Below are positions 34,793 through 44,043 of a DNA stretch of 54,664 nt, piece after piece. The position numbers and the translations under genes are program-made. Location: assembly GCA_019636835.1 (NCBI GenBank), contig JAHBWU010000018.1:1-54664 (forward strand), written 5' to 3'. The stretch is from Nitrospira sp. GTDB lineage: Bacteria; Nitrospirota; Nitrospiria; Nitrospirales; Nitrospiraceae. Positions within the stretch are counted from its first letter, which is position 1. Each line of letters begins with the position of its first letter. Under the pieces are notes generated by a model that saw nothing but the letters and a program-made list of their open reading frames with translations, was not told where the DNA came from and did not search any database.

Positions 34793-37251
34793 GTTCTGTT
34801 CGTGGGAAGAAAGGTCAGCCGCTCTTTCACTTCGGGAAACGGTCCTACCTTCCGGATACCTGCCTTCGTGCCTTTGTAATATGGAATCGTGGTGTCTGGA
34901 TCGACATAATCCGTCGTCAAGCTGTTCAACCAACCTCGCGGATGTTCGAACAGCATAAAGACGTGACCAGGCCGATTGGAGTCTATCCGCACCACCATCG
35001 CCGTCACAGTGCCGTAAGGATTGAACAGTTCGACCAAATCGCCGTTCTCGACACCAAGCGCATCGGCGTCTTGAGGATGGATTTCGACATAGGGCACAGG
35101 TTCGCGGCCGATCACAAGCGGTTTACGTGCATCGTCGTACAGCGTTTGCCAGCCATGGTTGGCGCGTCCATTGTTGACCCAGAACGGATAGCGTGGATCA
35201 TTCATGAGCTGCTGAAGCTGTACCGGGAATCCCCTCCACGACGCCGGGATAAATTTGAATCTCCCGCCATCTTCATACAGGCGTGTCGTTCCGACAGGGA
35301 GACCGTTCGAGATGTTCTTGACGGGGGTTTGCACGCCATTCGTCCCAAGTGAACGCAGCATGGCATACGTCGTCTCGCCATAATCCTCCTGCGCGCCCTT
35401 CACACCGACCGACGCGGCGCGGAAGACTTCCTCATCGGTATTCCAATCAAACCCCGAAAATCTGTCCGCCGTTTCTCCTTTTTCTTCCGTGCGATACAGC
35501 GACTCCAGTTTCTTCGCCATCATGGCCATGATTTTCCAATCAGGCTCAGCCATGCCGGGTGGGTCCATAAATTTTGGGTAGAGTCGAAGCCGACGTTCGC
35601 CGTTAATCGATGTGAGATTCATCTCGCCCCACTGAGCGGCTGGAAGAACGAGATGAGCATATTGGGCCGTCTCGATGGGGTAGATATCCTGAACGATCAA
35701 AAACAACCCTCCTGCTTCAACAGCCTTCAAGATAGCCGATACTTTCTCCTGTGTCGTCGTGCCGGCTATCCCATCCAAAGCCTGGTTGACTAACGTCGTG
35801 CGTCGCGCAATCGCCAGCCTGAATTGTTGGGCATTCAGCGTACCACCGACAGGGTTGCATCCCGCGACCCAAAAAACCTTCGAGGCTCCGCCTTTGATCG
35901 CCACTTCATCAACATTCACCGGTGGACGCTTCCCTGGATAATCCGGTCGGCTGTATCCTTCTTGGTGCCCTCCGAGACGACCGCACCCTGTACCAGGTTG
36001 TCCAAGGTTGCCGGTCAGCAGTGCCAGATCCACTACTGAAGCAACGTTCTCGTAATTCTTCAGTCCCCAGATCAACCCTTTCTCGTAGAGGAGAATTGTA
36101 CGACGTTTGGTTGTCGCGGCCTTCGGCTTCGCAATCCATTCGGCTGCCTGCATCATCTGGTCTTTCGCAATTCCGGTGACGCGGACAGCCTCGCCGAGAT
36201 CCTGTATCAGGTTTGTGGCTTTGAAGTTATCAAAGTTGTCCGTGCGGTTTGCGATGAACGTCTGATCATGCCACGTCTGTTCGTAGATGATCCGAGAAAG
36301 AGCATTGAACAGCGCGAGATCGGTTCCGTTGTTGATGCGGAGATGCAATACATTGCCCTTGCCGGCCACCGATTCGGCAATCGCAACTGTGGACGTGCGC
36401 CGTGGATCGACAATGATCATCTTCCCGGGCTGGTGTGGTTCTCCGGGCAGCAGCCGTTGCTTCTTGGCCAGGGTCGTACCGGCAAGGTTCGGTAGCATAT
36501 GTTCCAGAAAATAGATCGATTGGGTTTCATAGGAGTTGGCACCGATCAATACAATCGTATCGGCCAATTCAGCATCGAGGTAGGCTGATGGCAGAGCGGC
36601 AACGCCGGCGTCTCTGGAGGCGAACACCTCACTATTGTAGGCCGGCCGATTATGGATCGACGCCATTTGCGTGCCGATGCCGGTAAAGAACAATTTTCCG
36701 ACAGCCCAATTGTTTTCGAACCCTCCGCCGCCCCCGCCGTGGTCGAAGAATTTCATGGCAATGGCATCAGGGCCCCAGGTATCCAGACAAGCCTTGATCA
36801 CGTGAGCGCCGAGTTCAATCGCTTCTTCCCAGGTCGTCGGTAATTGGGTGCCGCCTCGATAGATCAGAGGGTAGGACAGTCGGTCTGCGGTCGGCCGGTC
36901 AGGTCCATAGAGGACCGAACCATGGGTGCCGCCGCGGATGGAATGGTTTCCGTTATTCACGACGCAGTCCGAATCGGGAAGGACCGCCACATGGTATCGG
37001 CGACCATCGCGCTCGGTGACCACGCCGTGCATCGAGGGAGAAATCCACTTGCCTGACCGTTCGGCCTGCTGTCTTGTAAAATCCGTGTGCAATGCGTTTT
37101 GATGCGGTCGTGGTCCGCCCTCTTTGCCGTGAGGCCATTTGAAGACGCGATATCCGCATCCCACAATGCAATAAGAACAGACGGTGGTAAACTGTTGTGC
37201 GTCGGTAGGAGGAATCGGAACCCGATCCTCTCCGTGGTGTGTGGCGCTCAT
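34789..37251 (-). CDS. aioA: Arsenite oxidase large subunit (molybdopterin)
   Basis: Periplasmic Mo-bisMGD enzyme that oxidises As(III) to As(V). The N-terminal CxxCxxxC (C25, C28, C32) matches the [3Fe-4S] site, and the fourth position is a Ser (S104 in GNHSIRGG) as in known AioA. The four residues that line the As(III) site in the Alcaligenes enzyme are all found: H200 and E208 (HNRPAYNSE) and R425 and H429 (RLGGH). These motifs separate it from ArxA and other DMSO-reductase-family members. 820 residues, normal length. It has no signal peptide, as expected for a subunit carried out by the TAT signal of AioB. AAGGAG ribosome site. Lies 33 bp after aioB. Confidence 0.97.
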   Translation of the reverse strand: MSATHHGEDRVPIPPTDAQQFTTVCSYCIVGCGYRVFKWPHGKEGGPRPHQNALHTDFTRQQAERSGKWISPSMHGVVTERDGRRYHVAVLPDSDCVVNNGNHSIRGGTHGSVLYGPDRPTADRLSYPLIYRGGTQLPTTWEEAIELGAHVIKACLDTWGPDAIAMKFFDHGGGGGGFENNWAVGKLFFTGIGTQMASIHNRPAYNSEVFASRDAGVAALPSAYLDAELADTIVLIGANSYETQSIYFLEHMLPNLAGTTLAKKQRLLPGEPHQPGKMIIVDPRRTSTVAIAESVAGKGNVLHLRINNGTDLALFNALSRIIYEQTWHDQTFIANRTDNFDNFKATNLIQDLGEAVRVTGIAKDQMMQAAEWIAKPKAATTKRRTILLYEKGLIWGLKNYENVASVVDLALLTGNLGQPGTGCGRLGGHQEGYSRPDYPGKRPPVNVDEVAIKGGASKVFWVAGCNPVGGTLNAQQFRLAIARRTTLVNQALDGIAGTTTQEKVSAILKAVEAGGLFLIVQDIYPIETAQYAHLVLPAAQWGEMNLTSINGERRLRLYPKFMDPPGMAEPDWKIMAMMAKKLESLYRTEEKGETADRFSGFDWNTDEEVFRAASVGVKGAQEDYGETTYAMLRSLGTNGVQTPVKNISNGLPVGTTRLYEDGGRFKFIPASWRGFPVQLQQLMNDPRYPFWVNNGRANHGWQTLYDDARKPLVIGREPVPYVEIHPQDADALGVENGDLVELFNPYGTVTAMVVRIDSNRPGHVFMLFEHPRGWLNSLTTDYVDPDTTIPYYKGTKAGIRKVGPFPEVKERLTFLPTNRT

Positions 37252-37284
37252 AGAGGTCTCCTTCTTTGTCCTGGTCGCGTCGGG

Positions 37285-37809
37285 TTAAGTCAGAATGTTT
37301 GCCTGTCGTCCATAGATCAATCCCTTAATTCCGACGGCGTAGATATCACCTTTACCATCCACTTCAAGATCGAGCTGGGGCAAATTGTCCGTTGCTTGAC
37401 CGATAACGATGAGGCCGCCTTTTGCGGCGTCGAATGTGGCGTAGTGGAGCGGGCAGCGATAAGAGCCGCTCTCAGGTCGATAAATCAACGTTCCGCCCAT
37501 GTGTGTGCAATAGCGGCTGAAGGCCACAATGTCATGGTCGGCTCCCGCACCATTGACTGCCCTCCGCCCCAACTTTAAAAGGCTAATTGGCGAGAACCGA
37601 TCGGGATAGGTCATTGAAAGCTCCTTCCCAACAGCTAACTCGTTCACGTTGGCCAGCTTCTTCCGAGGATAAGGCAATGTCGTGGCAAAGGGAGAATGGG
37701 CTTCGGCCTCAGTAGGTATTCCGGTCTGGGACAGCACATTTGCTGCGCAAGGACCGCAAGCAATACCGGCACTGAGTTTTAAAAAGTTCCTTCGTGAGAG
37801 GTCACTCAT
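37285..37809 (-). CDS. aioB: Arsenite oxidase small subunit (Rieske)
   Basis: Periplasmic [2Fe-2S] subunit that passes electrons from AioA onward. The N-terminus has a TAT signal (SRRNFLKLSAG). Rieske cluster ligands: C101 and H103 (CTHMGG), C119 and H122 (CPLHYATFD). 174 residues. A strong AAGGAG site precedes the ATG. It sits between the porin gene (52 bp upstream) and aioA, the usual order aioB-aioA. The cysteine pair that forms a disulphide in some Rieske proteins is not seen. Confidence 0.96.
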   Translation of the reverse strand: MSDLSRRNFLKLSAGIACGPCAANVLSQTGIPTEAEAHSPFATTLPYPRKKLANVNELAVGKELSMTYPDRFSPISLLKLGRRAVNGAGADHDIVAFSRYCTHMGGTLIYRPESGSYRCPLHYATFDAAKGGLIVIGQATDNLPQLDLEVDGKGDIYAVGIKGLIYGRQANILT

Positions 37810-37860
37810 CGGTTTCTCCTTTCAGGTAAGTTGAGCCGGACATCGGGGCCGAGTCCAGCC

Positions 37861-39336
37861 CTATAGCGCGTATTGAAATCGGGTAAAGGCTTCATAGATA
37901 TCCCGAGCGACACCTGTCGCCTGAGTTCGATTGGCGAGGAAGTCGCCCATGAATGCGTTCGCTGCACCGACATCGAGATTCAAGTTCTTGGCAATGTTGT
38001 ACGTCAACATGACTCCGACTTCTGTCCCCATATACGATGCTTCACCGCGTGTACCGAACTCGCGGGAACGGGCTGCGGAGAAATAGGCCGCCGCTATGGT
38101 GCCGGCAAGTTTGGGCATGATAGGAAACTTCAATTGGCCTTGGACGGTAATGAGTCCCGCTCCACCGTTGTTGAGATTAATGCCGAAGTCGTTCACATCG
38201 CTCGGGGCGTTCGCGTTAAAGATGTGTGAGTAGCCCCAATATCCGTTCGTGCCCAAAATTGCCTCGGGGGTCGTGAATTGATTTTTGAAGTGCCCGTCCT
38301 TGTCACCGGACGCGTACAGTGCAAAGAGATTGAAAGTTGCAGGTCCGATTGGGAGCGCGCCTTCGAATTTGGCGGAATATCCTGTATGATTGTTGCCCGT
38401 CAATCCGGTGCCGATCCGTCCCGTGTTCAGCATCAGATAGCTGTTCCAGGCGCCTGAATCGAAAAGTGAACCTGATGCCGTCAACGCGAACCAGTTCTCG
38501 TGGGTATCTCCGATATTGATATTTTCCGTTTTCCCTATGTTCAACGAATAAAAGTGCCCGCCGACCTTGAGGTCATAGGTGCCCAGCTTGAGGGGCTTGT
38601 TGTAATCAACCACCCACATGTCACCGTCTTTACCGAAGCCTCGACCGATGGTCCCGGCTCTCAGATCCGACGCGATGCGGTAAAAGCCGACTCGGTAATC
38701 TCCACCGCCGATTGTCCCGCCCAGTGAAGCACCTCCTACATTGAAATCCCACTCGCTATCCCATAAGACGCGTCCGACCTGGTCCATCGTCGGTAGAATA
38801 CCGACGACTAAAGTATGATTTTCAATGGGCGTAACATAAGCGTAGCCGTACCGTACCCCACGGGCTTGGAGCCGGTTGAACGCGTTGGCGGTTCCGTCGG
38901 GATTTGCTCCAGTTTCGCCTCGAGGGTCGCTGGACGCGGGAGCGGATCCCCCAAATCCACCGCGATATTCGAGTTGGATATATGCCCCTACATTGTCTGA
39001 ACCTTTCTGCTGGATATCAAAGGCCAATCTCATACGCTGACGAAAGAAGTCATAGTGCGTGGTATCTCCGAAGTTCAGCCTGCCGGGACCGGTGCCGGCC
39101 GACGGCAAACTTCCGCTATTCACACCGCTTGGAATGTTGCTTGCGTTGTACATGACCCGGTATTGTGCCCACATCCGCAATCGAAGACTTTCAATCGGCA
39201 CAGTATAGGAATTCTCTTCGGCCGGCTGGGGAAATGGAATCTGGTCTGCGTGGCTCTGATCAATCTTTCCCCCTAGTTCCAGCAAGACGATCAGGATGAT
39301 CACAAACGCGCTTTGATACAGGACCGGTCTCCTCAC
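37861..39336 (-). CDS. Outer-membrane porin of the arsenite-oxidase operon
   Basis: About 491 residues from the GTG at 39336, which has GGAGGAA six bases before it; upstream in-frame codons give an implausible N-terminus. Signal peptide follows (LYQSAFVIILIVLLELGG...SHADQ). The mature part looks like a beta barrel with an alternating pattern and aromatic ends (LRLRMWAQYRVMYN, YIQLEYRGGFGG, FNLFALYASGDKDG, TAFTRFQYAL-like end: EAFTRFQYAL). It resembles alginate-export/anion porins. Within the arsenic block it is a candidate channel for arsenite, arsenate or phosphate. Same strand and close to aioB, so probably co-transcribed. Confidence 0.8.
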   Translation of the reverse strand: MRRPVLYQSAFVIILIVLLELGGKIDQSHADQIPFPQPAEENSYTVPIESLRLRMWAQYRVMYNASNIPSGVNSGSLPSAGTGPGRLNFGDTTHYDFFRQRMRLAFDIQQKGSDNVGAYIQLEYRGGFGGSAPASSDPRGETGANPDGTANAFNRLQARGVRYGYAYVTPIENHTLVVGILPTMDQVGRVLWDSEWDFNVGGASLGGTIGGGDYRVGFYRIASDLRAGTIGRGFGKDGDMWVVDYNKPLKLGTYDLKVGGHFYSLNIGKTENINIGDTHENWFALTASGSLFDSGAWNSYLMLNTGRIGTGLTGNNHTGYSAKFEGALPIGPATFNLFALYASGDKDGHFKNQFTTPEAILGTNGYWGYSHIFNANAPSDVNDFGINLNNGGAGLITVQGQLKFPIMPKLAGTIAAAYFSAARSREFGTRGEASYMGTEVGVMLTYNIAKNLNLDVGAANAFMGDFLANRTQATGVARDIYEAFTRFQYAL

Positions 39337-39362
39337 ACTCTTCCTCCATGCCACGCCAGTGA

Positions 39363-39402
39363 CGAATTTATATAAACACATATAGATATATATATGTATA
39401 TG
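39363..39402 (-). promoter_or_regulatory. AT-rich promoter region of porin-aioBA
   Basis: A markedly AT-rich island in a GC-rich background, in the 194-bp gap between pstB and the porin gene. On the minus strand it reads TAYATGTGTWWATAT-like sequence also present upstream of pstS. It probably holds the promoter of porin-aioB-aioA-lipoprotein. No sigma-54 (-24/-12) match was found. Confidence 0.4.
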
Positions 39403-39530
39403 GGCAGAAGATGCCCCATGTATGCTATGTGCGTTCACAATGAATTGGGTCGGTTAATGCGGCCTATCAAAAATGAGGTGGGTACAACTGATATCAGTGT
39501 TCCACCGATTATATAGCGCTAAGTACATCA

Positions 39531-40370
39531 CTATCCCCGCATGCCGCTGACATATGCAGCGGTCAGTGGGTCACGGGGTTCCTCAAATATCTGTTTCGCG
39601 GCTCCGGTCTCAATCAGCCGTCCGGCTCCGTTTTGGACCCAGAACAAGGCAGCGTAATCCGCGATGCGTCGGGCCTGAGCCAAATTGTGCGTGACGATCA
39701 ACACGGTATAGCGTTCCCGCAAGCCCACAATTAAGTCTTCGACTACGCCGCTGGAGAGCGGATCGAGGGCGCTACACGGTTCATCCATGAGCAGCACCTC
39801 CGGCAAAAGAGCCAGCGCCCTGGCGATACAGAGGCGCTGCTGCTGGCCCCCCGATAGGGCCAGGGCCGGCGAATCCAGCCGATCCTTGACCTCATCCCAG
39901 AGACCGACATCTCGTAAGGTGGTCTCGATTATCCGCGCAATCTGTTCTCGACCTCGTAGTCCATGCTCACGCAGCGGAAACTCGAGGTTTCTTCGAATCG
40001 TCAACGGAAAAGGATTCGGTTTCTGAAAAATCATGCCGATGCGGCGGCGGAGCTGGATCACATTGATACCCGGTGCCAACACATCGAGAGCATCAATCGT
40101 AATCCGTCCCGAGACACGACACCCGGCGATCAGATCCGTGAGGCGATTCAGGCAGGTGAGAAAACTGGTCTTTCCGCACCCGGAAGGTCCTACGAGAGCG
40201 GTAATGCATCCCTTATTGATCGACAAGGTCACGTCCTGAAACGCCGGCTTTCCCCCGTAGTACAAGCTGAGCCGATCGACCTCTACGATGGGTTGAGACG
40301 CAGGGCAAGCAGGTCGCTCTTCGAGCGGATGTCGAACGCGTGGCCCTGTGATGGGTTCGACCGGCGTCAT
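39531..40370 (-). CDS. pstB: Phosphate ABC transporter ATP-binding protein
   Basis: Cytoplasmic ATPase of the high-affinity phosphate importer. Walker A GPSGCGKTS, Q-loop FQKPNPFP, signature LSGGQQQR and Walker B VLLMDEPCSALDP are all present, and the H-loop is in VTHNLAQA. FQKPNPFP is typical of PstB. 279 residues. It overlaps pstA by 4 bases. It is the last gene of the pst part; the porin-aioBA promoter follows. Confidence 0.95.
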   Translation of the reverse strand: MTPVEPITGPRVRHPLEERPACPASQPIVEVDRLSLYYGGKPAFQDVTLSINKGCITALVGPSGCGKTSFLTCLNRLTDLIAGCRVSGRITIDALDVLAPGINVIQLRRRIGMIFQKPNPFPLTIRRNLEFPLREHGLRGREQIARIIETTLRDVGLWDEVKDRLDSPALALSGGQQQRLCIARALALLPEVLLMDEPCSALDPLSSGVVEDLIVGLRERYTVLIVTHNLAQARRIADYAALFWVQNGAGRLIETGAAKQIFEEPRDPLTAAYVSGMRG

Positions 40371-41230
40371 ACTGTCACGACCTTTCGGTGGAGCCCGTAT
40401 GTTGCCAGCCAGGAGGCGGTACCGTTGATGGCGAGTAACATGATGACCAAGACCAGTGTTGAGGCATAGGCATTCGCGTCTCCGCCGGACACGTTCATGG
40501 AGAGATCAAAGATGTGGATGGACAATGCGCGACCGGAATCAAGCAACGATTCCGGCATCCGATCCACATAGCCGCTTGTGAAGATGAGCGCAGCCGTCTC
40601 GGCAATCGCACGACCGACTCCAAGGACCAGACCAACCAAGAGACCGGGTACCGCCGCCGGTAGCAAGAGGTGAACGAGGGTTGTGGTGCGGGACAGTCCT
40701 AATGCCGCGGCGGAAAGCCGGTAACTAGCCGGCACGGCGCGAAACCCTTCCTCCGTTGATCGGATCAAGATCGGCAACACCATGCAGGCCAGCGTCAGGC
40801 CGCCGGAGAGGATCGAAAAGCCGAGCCCCAGTGTTTTGCAAAAGAACGCGTTGCCGAACAGACCGAAGACGATCGACGGCACACCGGCAAGGACATCGAG
40901 GCTGCGGCGAGTCATCCGTCCGAACAGGCTTTGGTCCGATGTAAATTCGGCGAGAAGGACGGCAGTGCCGATCCCAATAGGGAGGGAGACCGCGAGACAG
41001 ACTCCCAGAATCAAGGATGTCGAAACCAGAATAGGGCCGATCCCGCCTCGGCGTCCAGCGTTCTCCGGGGGGGCTGTCAGAAACGTCCAGGAGACGTGGC
41101 TCAGTCCGTGCCAAACGATATCTCCCAATAGCCAGCAGAATGTTGCGGTCACGAGCGCCGCCGATCCCCAGACGAGAGCGAACGCAAGCCATTCACGGGG
41201 ATTCTGTGATCGGCTCAGCGTCTCAGCCAT
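40367..41230 (-). CDS. pstA: Phosphate ABC transporter permease PstA
   Basis: Inner-membrane permease with about six helices and the ABC coupling loop (EGFRAVPASYRLSAAALGLSR, seen as EGFRAVP then AALG). N-terminal segment ends at the long periplasmic loop typical of PstA. 287 residues. Overlaps pstC by 8 bases and pstB by 4, so it is tightly coupled. Confidence 0.93.
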   Translation of the reverse strand: MAETLSRSQNPREWLAFALVWGSAALVTATFCWLLGDIVWHGLSHVSWTFLTAPPENAGRRGGIGPILVSTSLILGVCLAVSLPIGIGTAVLLAEFTSDQSLFGRMTRRSLDVLAGVPSIVFGLFGNAFFCKTLGLGFSILSGGLTLACMVLPILIRSTEEGFRAVPASYRLSAAALGLSRTTTLVHLLLPAAVPGLLVGLVLGVGRAIAETAALIFTSGYVDRMPESLLDSGRALSIHIFDLSMNVSGGDANAYASTLVLVIMLLAINGTASWLATYGLHRKVVTV

Positions 41231-42101
41231 ACACTCTCCCGCGACTGATCCATTCGGCAGCTAGAACAAGCGCCACGATCATGGCCATCAAGACGAGTCC
41301 ACTGACGAACAACGCAGCGCGATGGTCTCCGAGCGCATAGGCCATTTCCAGGGCGATATTGGCGGTCAGCGTCCGGATCGGGTCGAAGATGCTGGAAGGG
41401 ATCTGGACCACGTTCCCACAGACCATCAGAATTGCCATCGTTTCCCCGATGGCTCGGCCGGTTTCCAAGATCACCCCGGTGCACAATCCCGATTTGGCGG
41501 CTGGAAACACAACGCTTTGGATTGTCGCCCATCGCGGAAGTCCCAACGCAGCAGCCCCGCGTAAATATTGTTGAGGTACGTTGGCAAGACTGGCATCGGC
41601 CATTAACGTGATGGTGGGGAGGATCATGATCGTGAGGATCAGGATGCCCGCTAATAGACTGGGCCCGGGCGGTTGTATTTCTGCAATCAGCGGGACCAGC
41701 ACCACGAGTCCCCAGAATCCGTAGACCACGGAAGGAATACCTGCGAGCAATTCGATCAGGCGCCGATAGGGTCTGGCCAGAGTAGGTGGCGCATAGTAAT
41801 GGCAGAAGACGGCCGAGAGAATGCCTAAGGGTGTGGCGATCAACACAGAACCGGTCATGGCGAACAGCGTTCCCCACAACATCGGGGTGAGGTTGTACAA
41901 CCCATCGGCTGGATGCCAGGAAGGGTCGGTAAAGAATCGTGGCAGACCGACGTGATAGAGAGCGGGAAGCGCTTCCACGATCAAGAAGACCACGATGAGC
42001 AGGACGATTGTGCCGGCAATGGTCGCGGTGCCGCGCAAGACCCAGCACAGGAGCTCGTCAGTCGGCCAGCGGGACAAAGTATTGCTGCGTAATGATGTCA
42101 T
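41223..42101 (-). CDS. pstC: Phosphate ABC transporter permease PstC
   Basis: Inner-membrane permease partner of PstA. The ATG at 42101 gives 292 residues, with about six helices, the SVVYGFWGLVVLVPL segment and the coupling loop (VPQQYLRGAAALGLPRW). The start overlaps pstS by 44 bases; earlier in-frame codons lie wholly inside pstS and give no membrane-protein character. No strong ribosome site, consistent with translational coupling. Confidence 0.9.
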   Translation of the reverse strand: MTSLRSNTLSRWPTDELLCWVLRGTATIAGTIVLLIVVFLIVEALPALYHVGLPRFFTDPSWHPADGLYNLTPMLWGTLFAMTGSVLIATPLGILSAVFCHYYAPPTLARPYRRLIELLAGIPSVVYGFWGLVVLVPLIAEIQPPGPSLLAGILILTIMILPTITLMADASLANVPQQYLRGAAALGLPRWATIQSVVFPAAKSGLCTGVILETGRAIGETMAILMVCGNVVQIPSSIFDPIRTLTANIALEMAYALGDHRAALFVSGLVLMAMIVALVLAAEWISRGRVYG

Positions 42102-42924
42102 GGACGGCTTTGGACTGTGCATAGTCGATAAAGGCTTTGGCCAATCCAACCGGCGGAGTACGAGTGATGATGTGTAATGGACGGGAGATTGGAAAGGTGC
42201 CGTTCCGTACGGTTTCCGTGGAAGCGGTAACCCCTCCGACCGAGAGCAGCTTAATCGGTACCCCTTGCGACTCATCGTATTCTGCCGTGCCGATGGAGAC
42301 ATACCCGATGGCATGACGATTCCCGGCAACGGTCTTGACTCCCTGTTCGTTGTCGCCGATTACGACCTGAGCTTTGACGTCCGTATTCTTTATCTTGAAG
42401 TAGTGCAAAAATACTTCCAGCGTAGACCGCCCCTCGGCTTTATTCACGACGGTCATGGGAGCGTCTTTCCCGCCAACATCTTTCCAATTGGTGATCTTGC
42501 CCGTGTAGATCGCGACGACTTGCTCGTCAGTGAGAGCCTGAACAGGATTCTGTTTGTGCAGTATGATCCCCACCCCGTCGCGGGCCACCGGAAATGCGTG
42601 AAGATCCTTCTCGTCATCCTTCATTGCACGAGAGACCATGCCGATATCGGCGAGACCCTGGCGAGCGTCGGCGACTCCGCGAGATGAGCCGCCGGTCTGA
42701 ACATCCACACGCACTTTGACATAAAGACTCTCAAATCGTTTGCCGATTTCGGCTATCAATGGAGCCAAGGTGCTGGCGCCGGTAATCACCAGTTTGCCTG
42801 ACAGTTGATCTGTCGCGGTTGTCTGGGCTGTCACTGATCCCGGTATCCCTAAGAGGGCAAGAATCAACAGCGTGGCAAGCGAGCCGCACGGGTTCACTCG
42901 AAATATATTAAGATATTTACACAT
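42058..42924 (-). CDS. pstS: Phosphate-binding periplasmic protein PstS
   Basis: Substrate-binding protein of the Pst importer. A signal peptide (GSLATLLILALLGIPGSVTAQ) is followed by the PstS phosphate-site motifs: ITGASTLAPL, TGGSSRGVADARQG and, further on, NKAEGRSTLEVF. The start may be ATG 42924 or GTG 42897; the latter begins directly at the signal (MNPCGS). The AT-rich segment covering 42899-42930 may be promoter sequence, which would favour the GTG. In the arsenic block it could prefer phosphate over arsenate, or serve as a periplasmic arsenate/phosphate sensor; this is inference. Confidence 0.9.
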   Translation of the reverse strand: MCKYLNIFRVNPCGSLATLLILALLGIPGSVTAQTTATDQLSGKLVITGASTLAPLIAEIGKRFESLYVKVRVDVQTGGSSRGVADARQGLADIGMVSRAMKDDEKDLHAFPVARDGVGIILHKQNPVQALTDEQVVAIYTGKITNWKDVGGKDAPMTVVNKAEGRSTLEVFLHYFKIKNTDVKAQVVIGDNEQGVKTVAGNRHAIGYVSIGTAEYDESQGVPIKLLSVGGVTASTETVRNGTFPISRPLHIITRTPPVGLAKAFIDYAQSKAVHDIITQQYFVPLAD

Positions 42925-42958
42925 GTATAGAACTACATATATTAGCCGCAGATAATTA
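42899..42958 (-). promoter_or_regulatory. AT-rich region upstream of pstS
   Basis: AT-rich island between arsS and pstS. Its minus strand shares a TAYATGTGTWWATAT-like element with the region upstream of the porin gene. It is a candidate internal promoter or operator for pstSCAB. Confidence 0.35.
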
Positions 42959-42959
42959 T

Positions 42960-43997
42960 TCAAGTGACTGATCCACCGCAAGAGGAGCCGGATCCCGCTG
43001 TGCAACCGTAGCAATGGTTGCGAGTGACGATCCGACGATGATGGAGCTGCGCCGGGTCGAAGTCTCGAACATGTGACGGCGCTCCATGGTCGATCGGCAA
43101 TTCCAACATTTGGTTGAAATCGCAATCGTAGAGCCTGCCGTCCCACCCAACCGACAGGGTATATCGGCACATGACACCGGCGGCGGCGGCGGGATTGAAC
43201 GCGTTGGCCAGGCGCGTCATGTACTGTTCATAGTTGCCGCTTTCGACGAGGAACTCCAGGAAACGGCTGATCGGCATGTTGGTGATCGTGTAGAGGCGGT
43301 TGAACTCGATGCCATGGCGAGCGCGCAGTTCTTTCTTGAACTGCGCTTCGATTGCCTCTTGCTTTGGAGGGAGGAATGCGCCGACCGGATTGTAGACGAG
43401 GTTCAGGACAAGCCCACTGTCCGGTCGTCCATACCCAAAACGATTTAAGAGACGGAGTGCCTCGATCGATTTCTCAAAAACGCCATCGCCTCGCTGTGCA
43501 TCGGTTTGGCCGGCACGATACGAGGGAAGCGACGCGATGATCTCTACACGATGATTGGCCAGGAATTCGGCTAAATCAGCCTGTGATGGAAGCAGTAACA
43601 CAGAGAGGTTACAGCGATCCATCACATGTCGGCCAAGGCCGCGAGACCGTTCGACGAGCCAACGGAAGTGAGGATTCAATTCCGGCGCGCCTCCTGTGAT
43701 ATCCACCGTCGGAATATCGGTTTTCGCCAAAACCTCAATACATTGTTCAGCTGTTTCCAAGGACATGGCTTCGGGACGATCTGGACCGGCATCCACGTGA
43801 CAATGGCGACAGGTCTGATTGCAAAGTTTGCCGACGTTGATCTGCAAGACCGTGATCCCGGTGGCACGTAGCGGATACAAGTCGGCCTGAACCAGTTGGG
43901 ATTCAAAAGGAAGGCGAGGGCTGGGTTGTGCCAGTACCTTGAGCTGTTCAGAAGGTGAGGCGAGGAGGTTGTGTCGTCCCAGCAGGGTCAACGCCAT
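42960..43997 (-). CDS. arsS: Arsenosugar biosynthesis radical SAM protein ArsS
   Basis: Radical SAM enzyme that adds the 5'-deoxyadenosyl group to methylated arsenic, leading to arsenosugars. The [4Fe-4S] motif CxxxCxxC is C59, C63 and C66 (CNQTCRHC). A second Cys-rich site ends the protein (CYGCTAGSGSSCGG), typical of ArsS/ArsM-linked members. ATG 43997 chosen; TTG at 44012 would add 5 residues. 345 residues. It lies 46 bp after arsR and 35 bp before pstS, on the same strand. Confidence 0.93.
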   Translation of the reverse strand: MALTLLGRHNLLASPSEQLKVLAQPSPRLPFESQLVQADLYPLRATGITVLQINVGKLCNQTCRHCHVDAGPDRPEAMSLETAEQCIEVLAKTDIPTVDITGGAPELNPHFRWLVERSRGLGRHVMDRCNLSVLLLPSQADLAEFLANHRVEIIASLPSYRAGQTDAQRGDGVFEKSIEALRLLNRFGYGRPDSGLVLNLVYNPVGAFLPPKQEAIEAQFKKELRARHGIEFNRLYTITNMPISRFLEFLVESGNYEQYMTRLANAFNPAAAAGVMCRYTLSVGWDGRLYDCDFNQMLELPIDHGAPSHVRDFDPAQLHHRRIVTRNHCYGCTAGSGSSCGGSVT

Positions 43998-44043
43998 ATT
44001 GCTGCTCTTCAAAATGGGGAAGGCTTCTCAAAAAAGATCATCC

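Noticed and set aside
34789..37251. ArxA (anaerobic arsenite oxidase) or arsenate reductase ArrA
   Set aside because: The CxxCxxxC plus Ser pattern, the four As(III)-site residues and the adjacent TAT Rieske subunit are specific to AioA.
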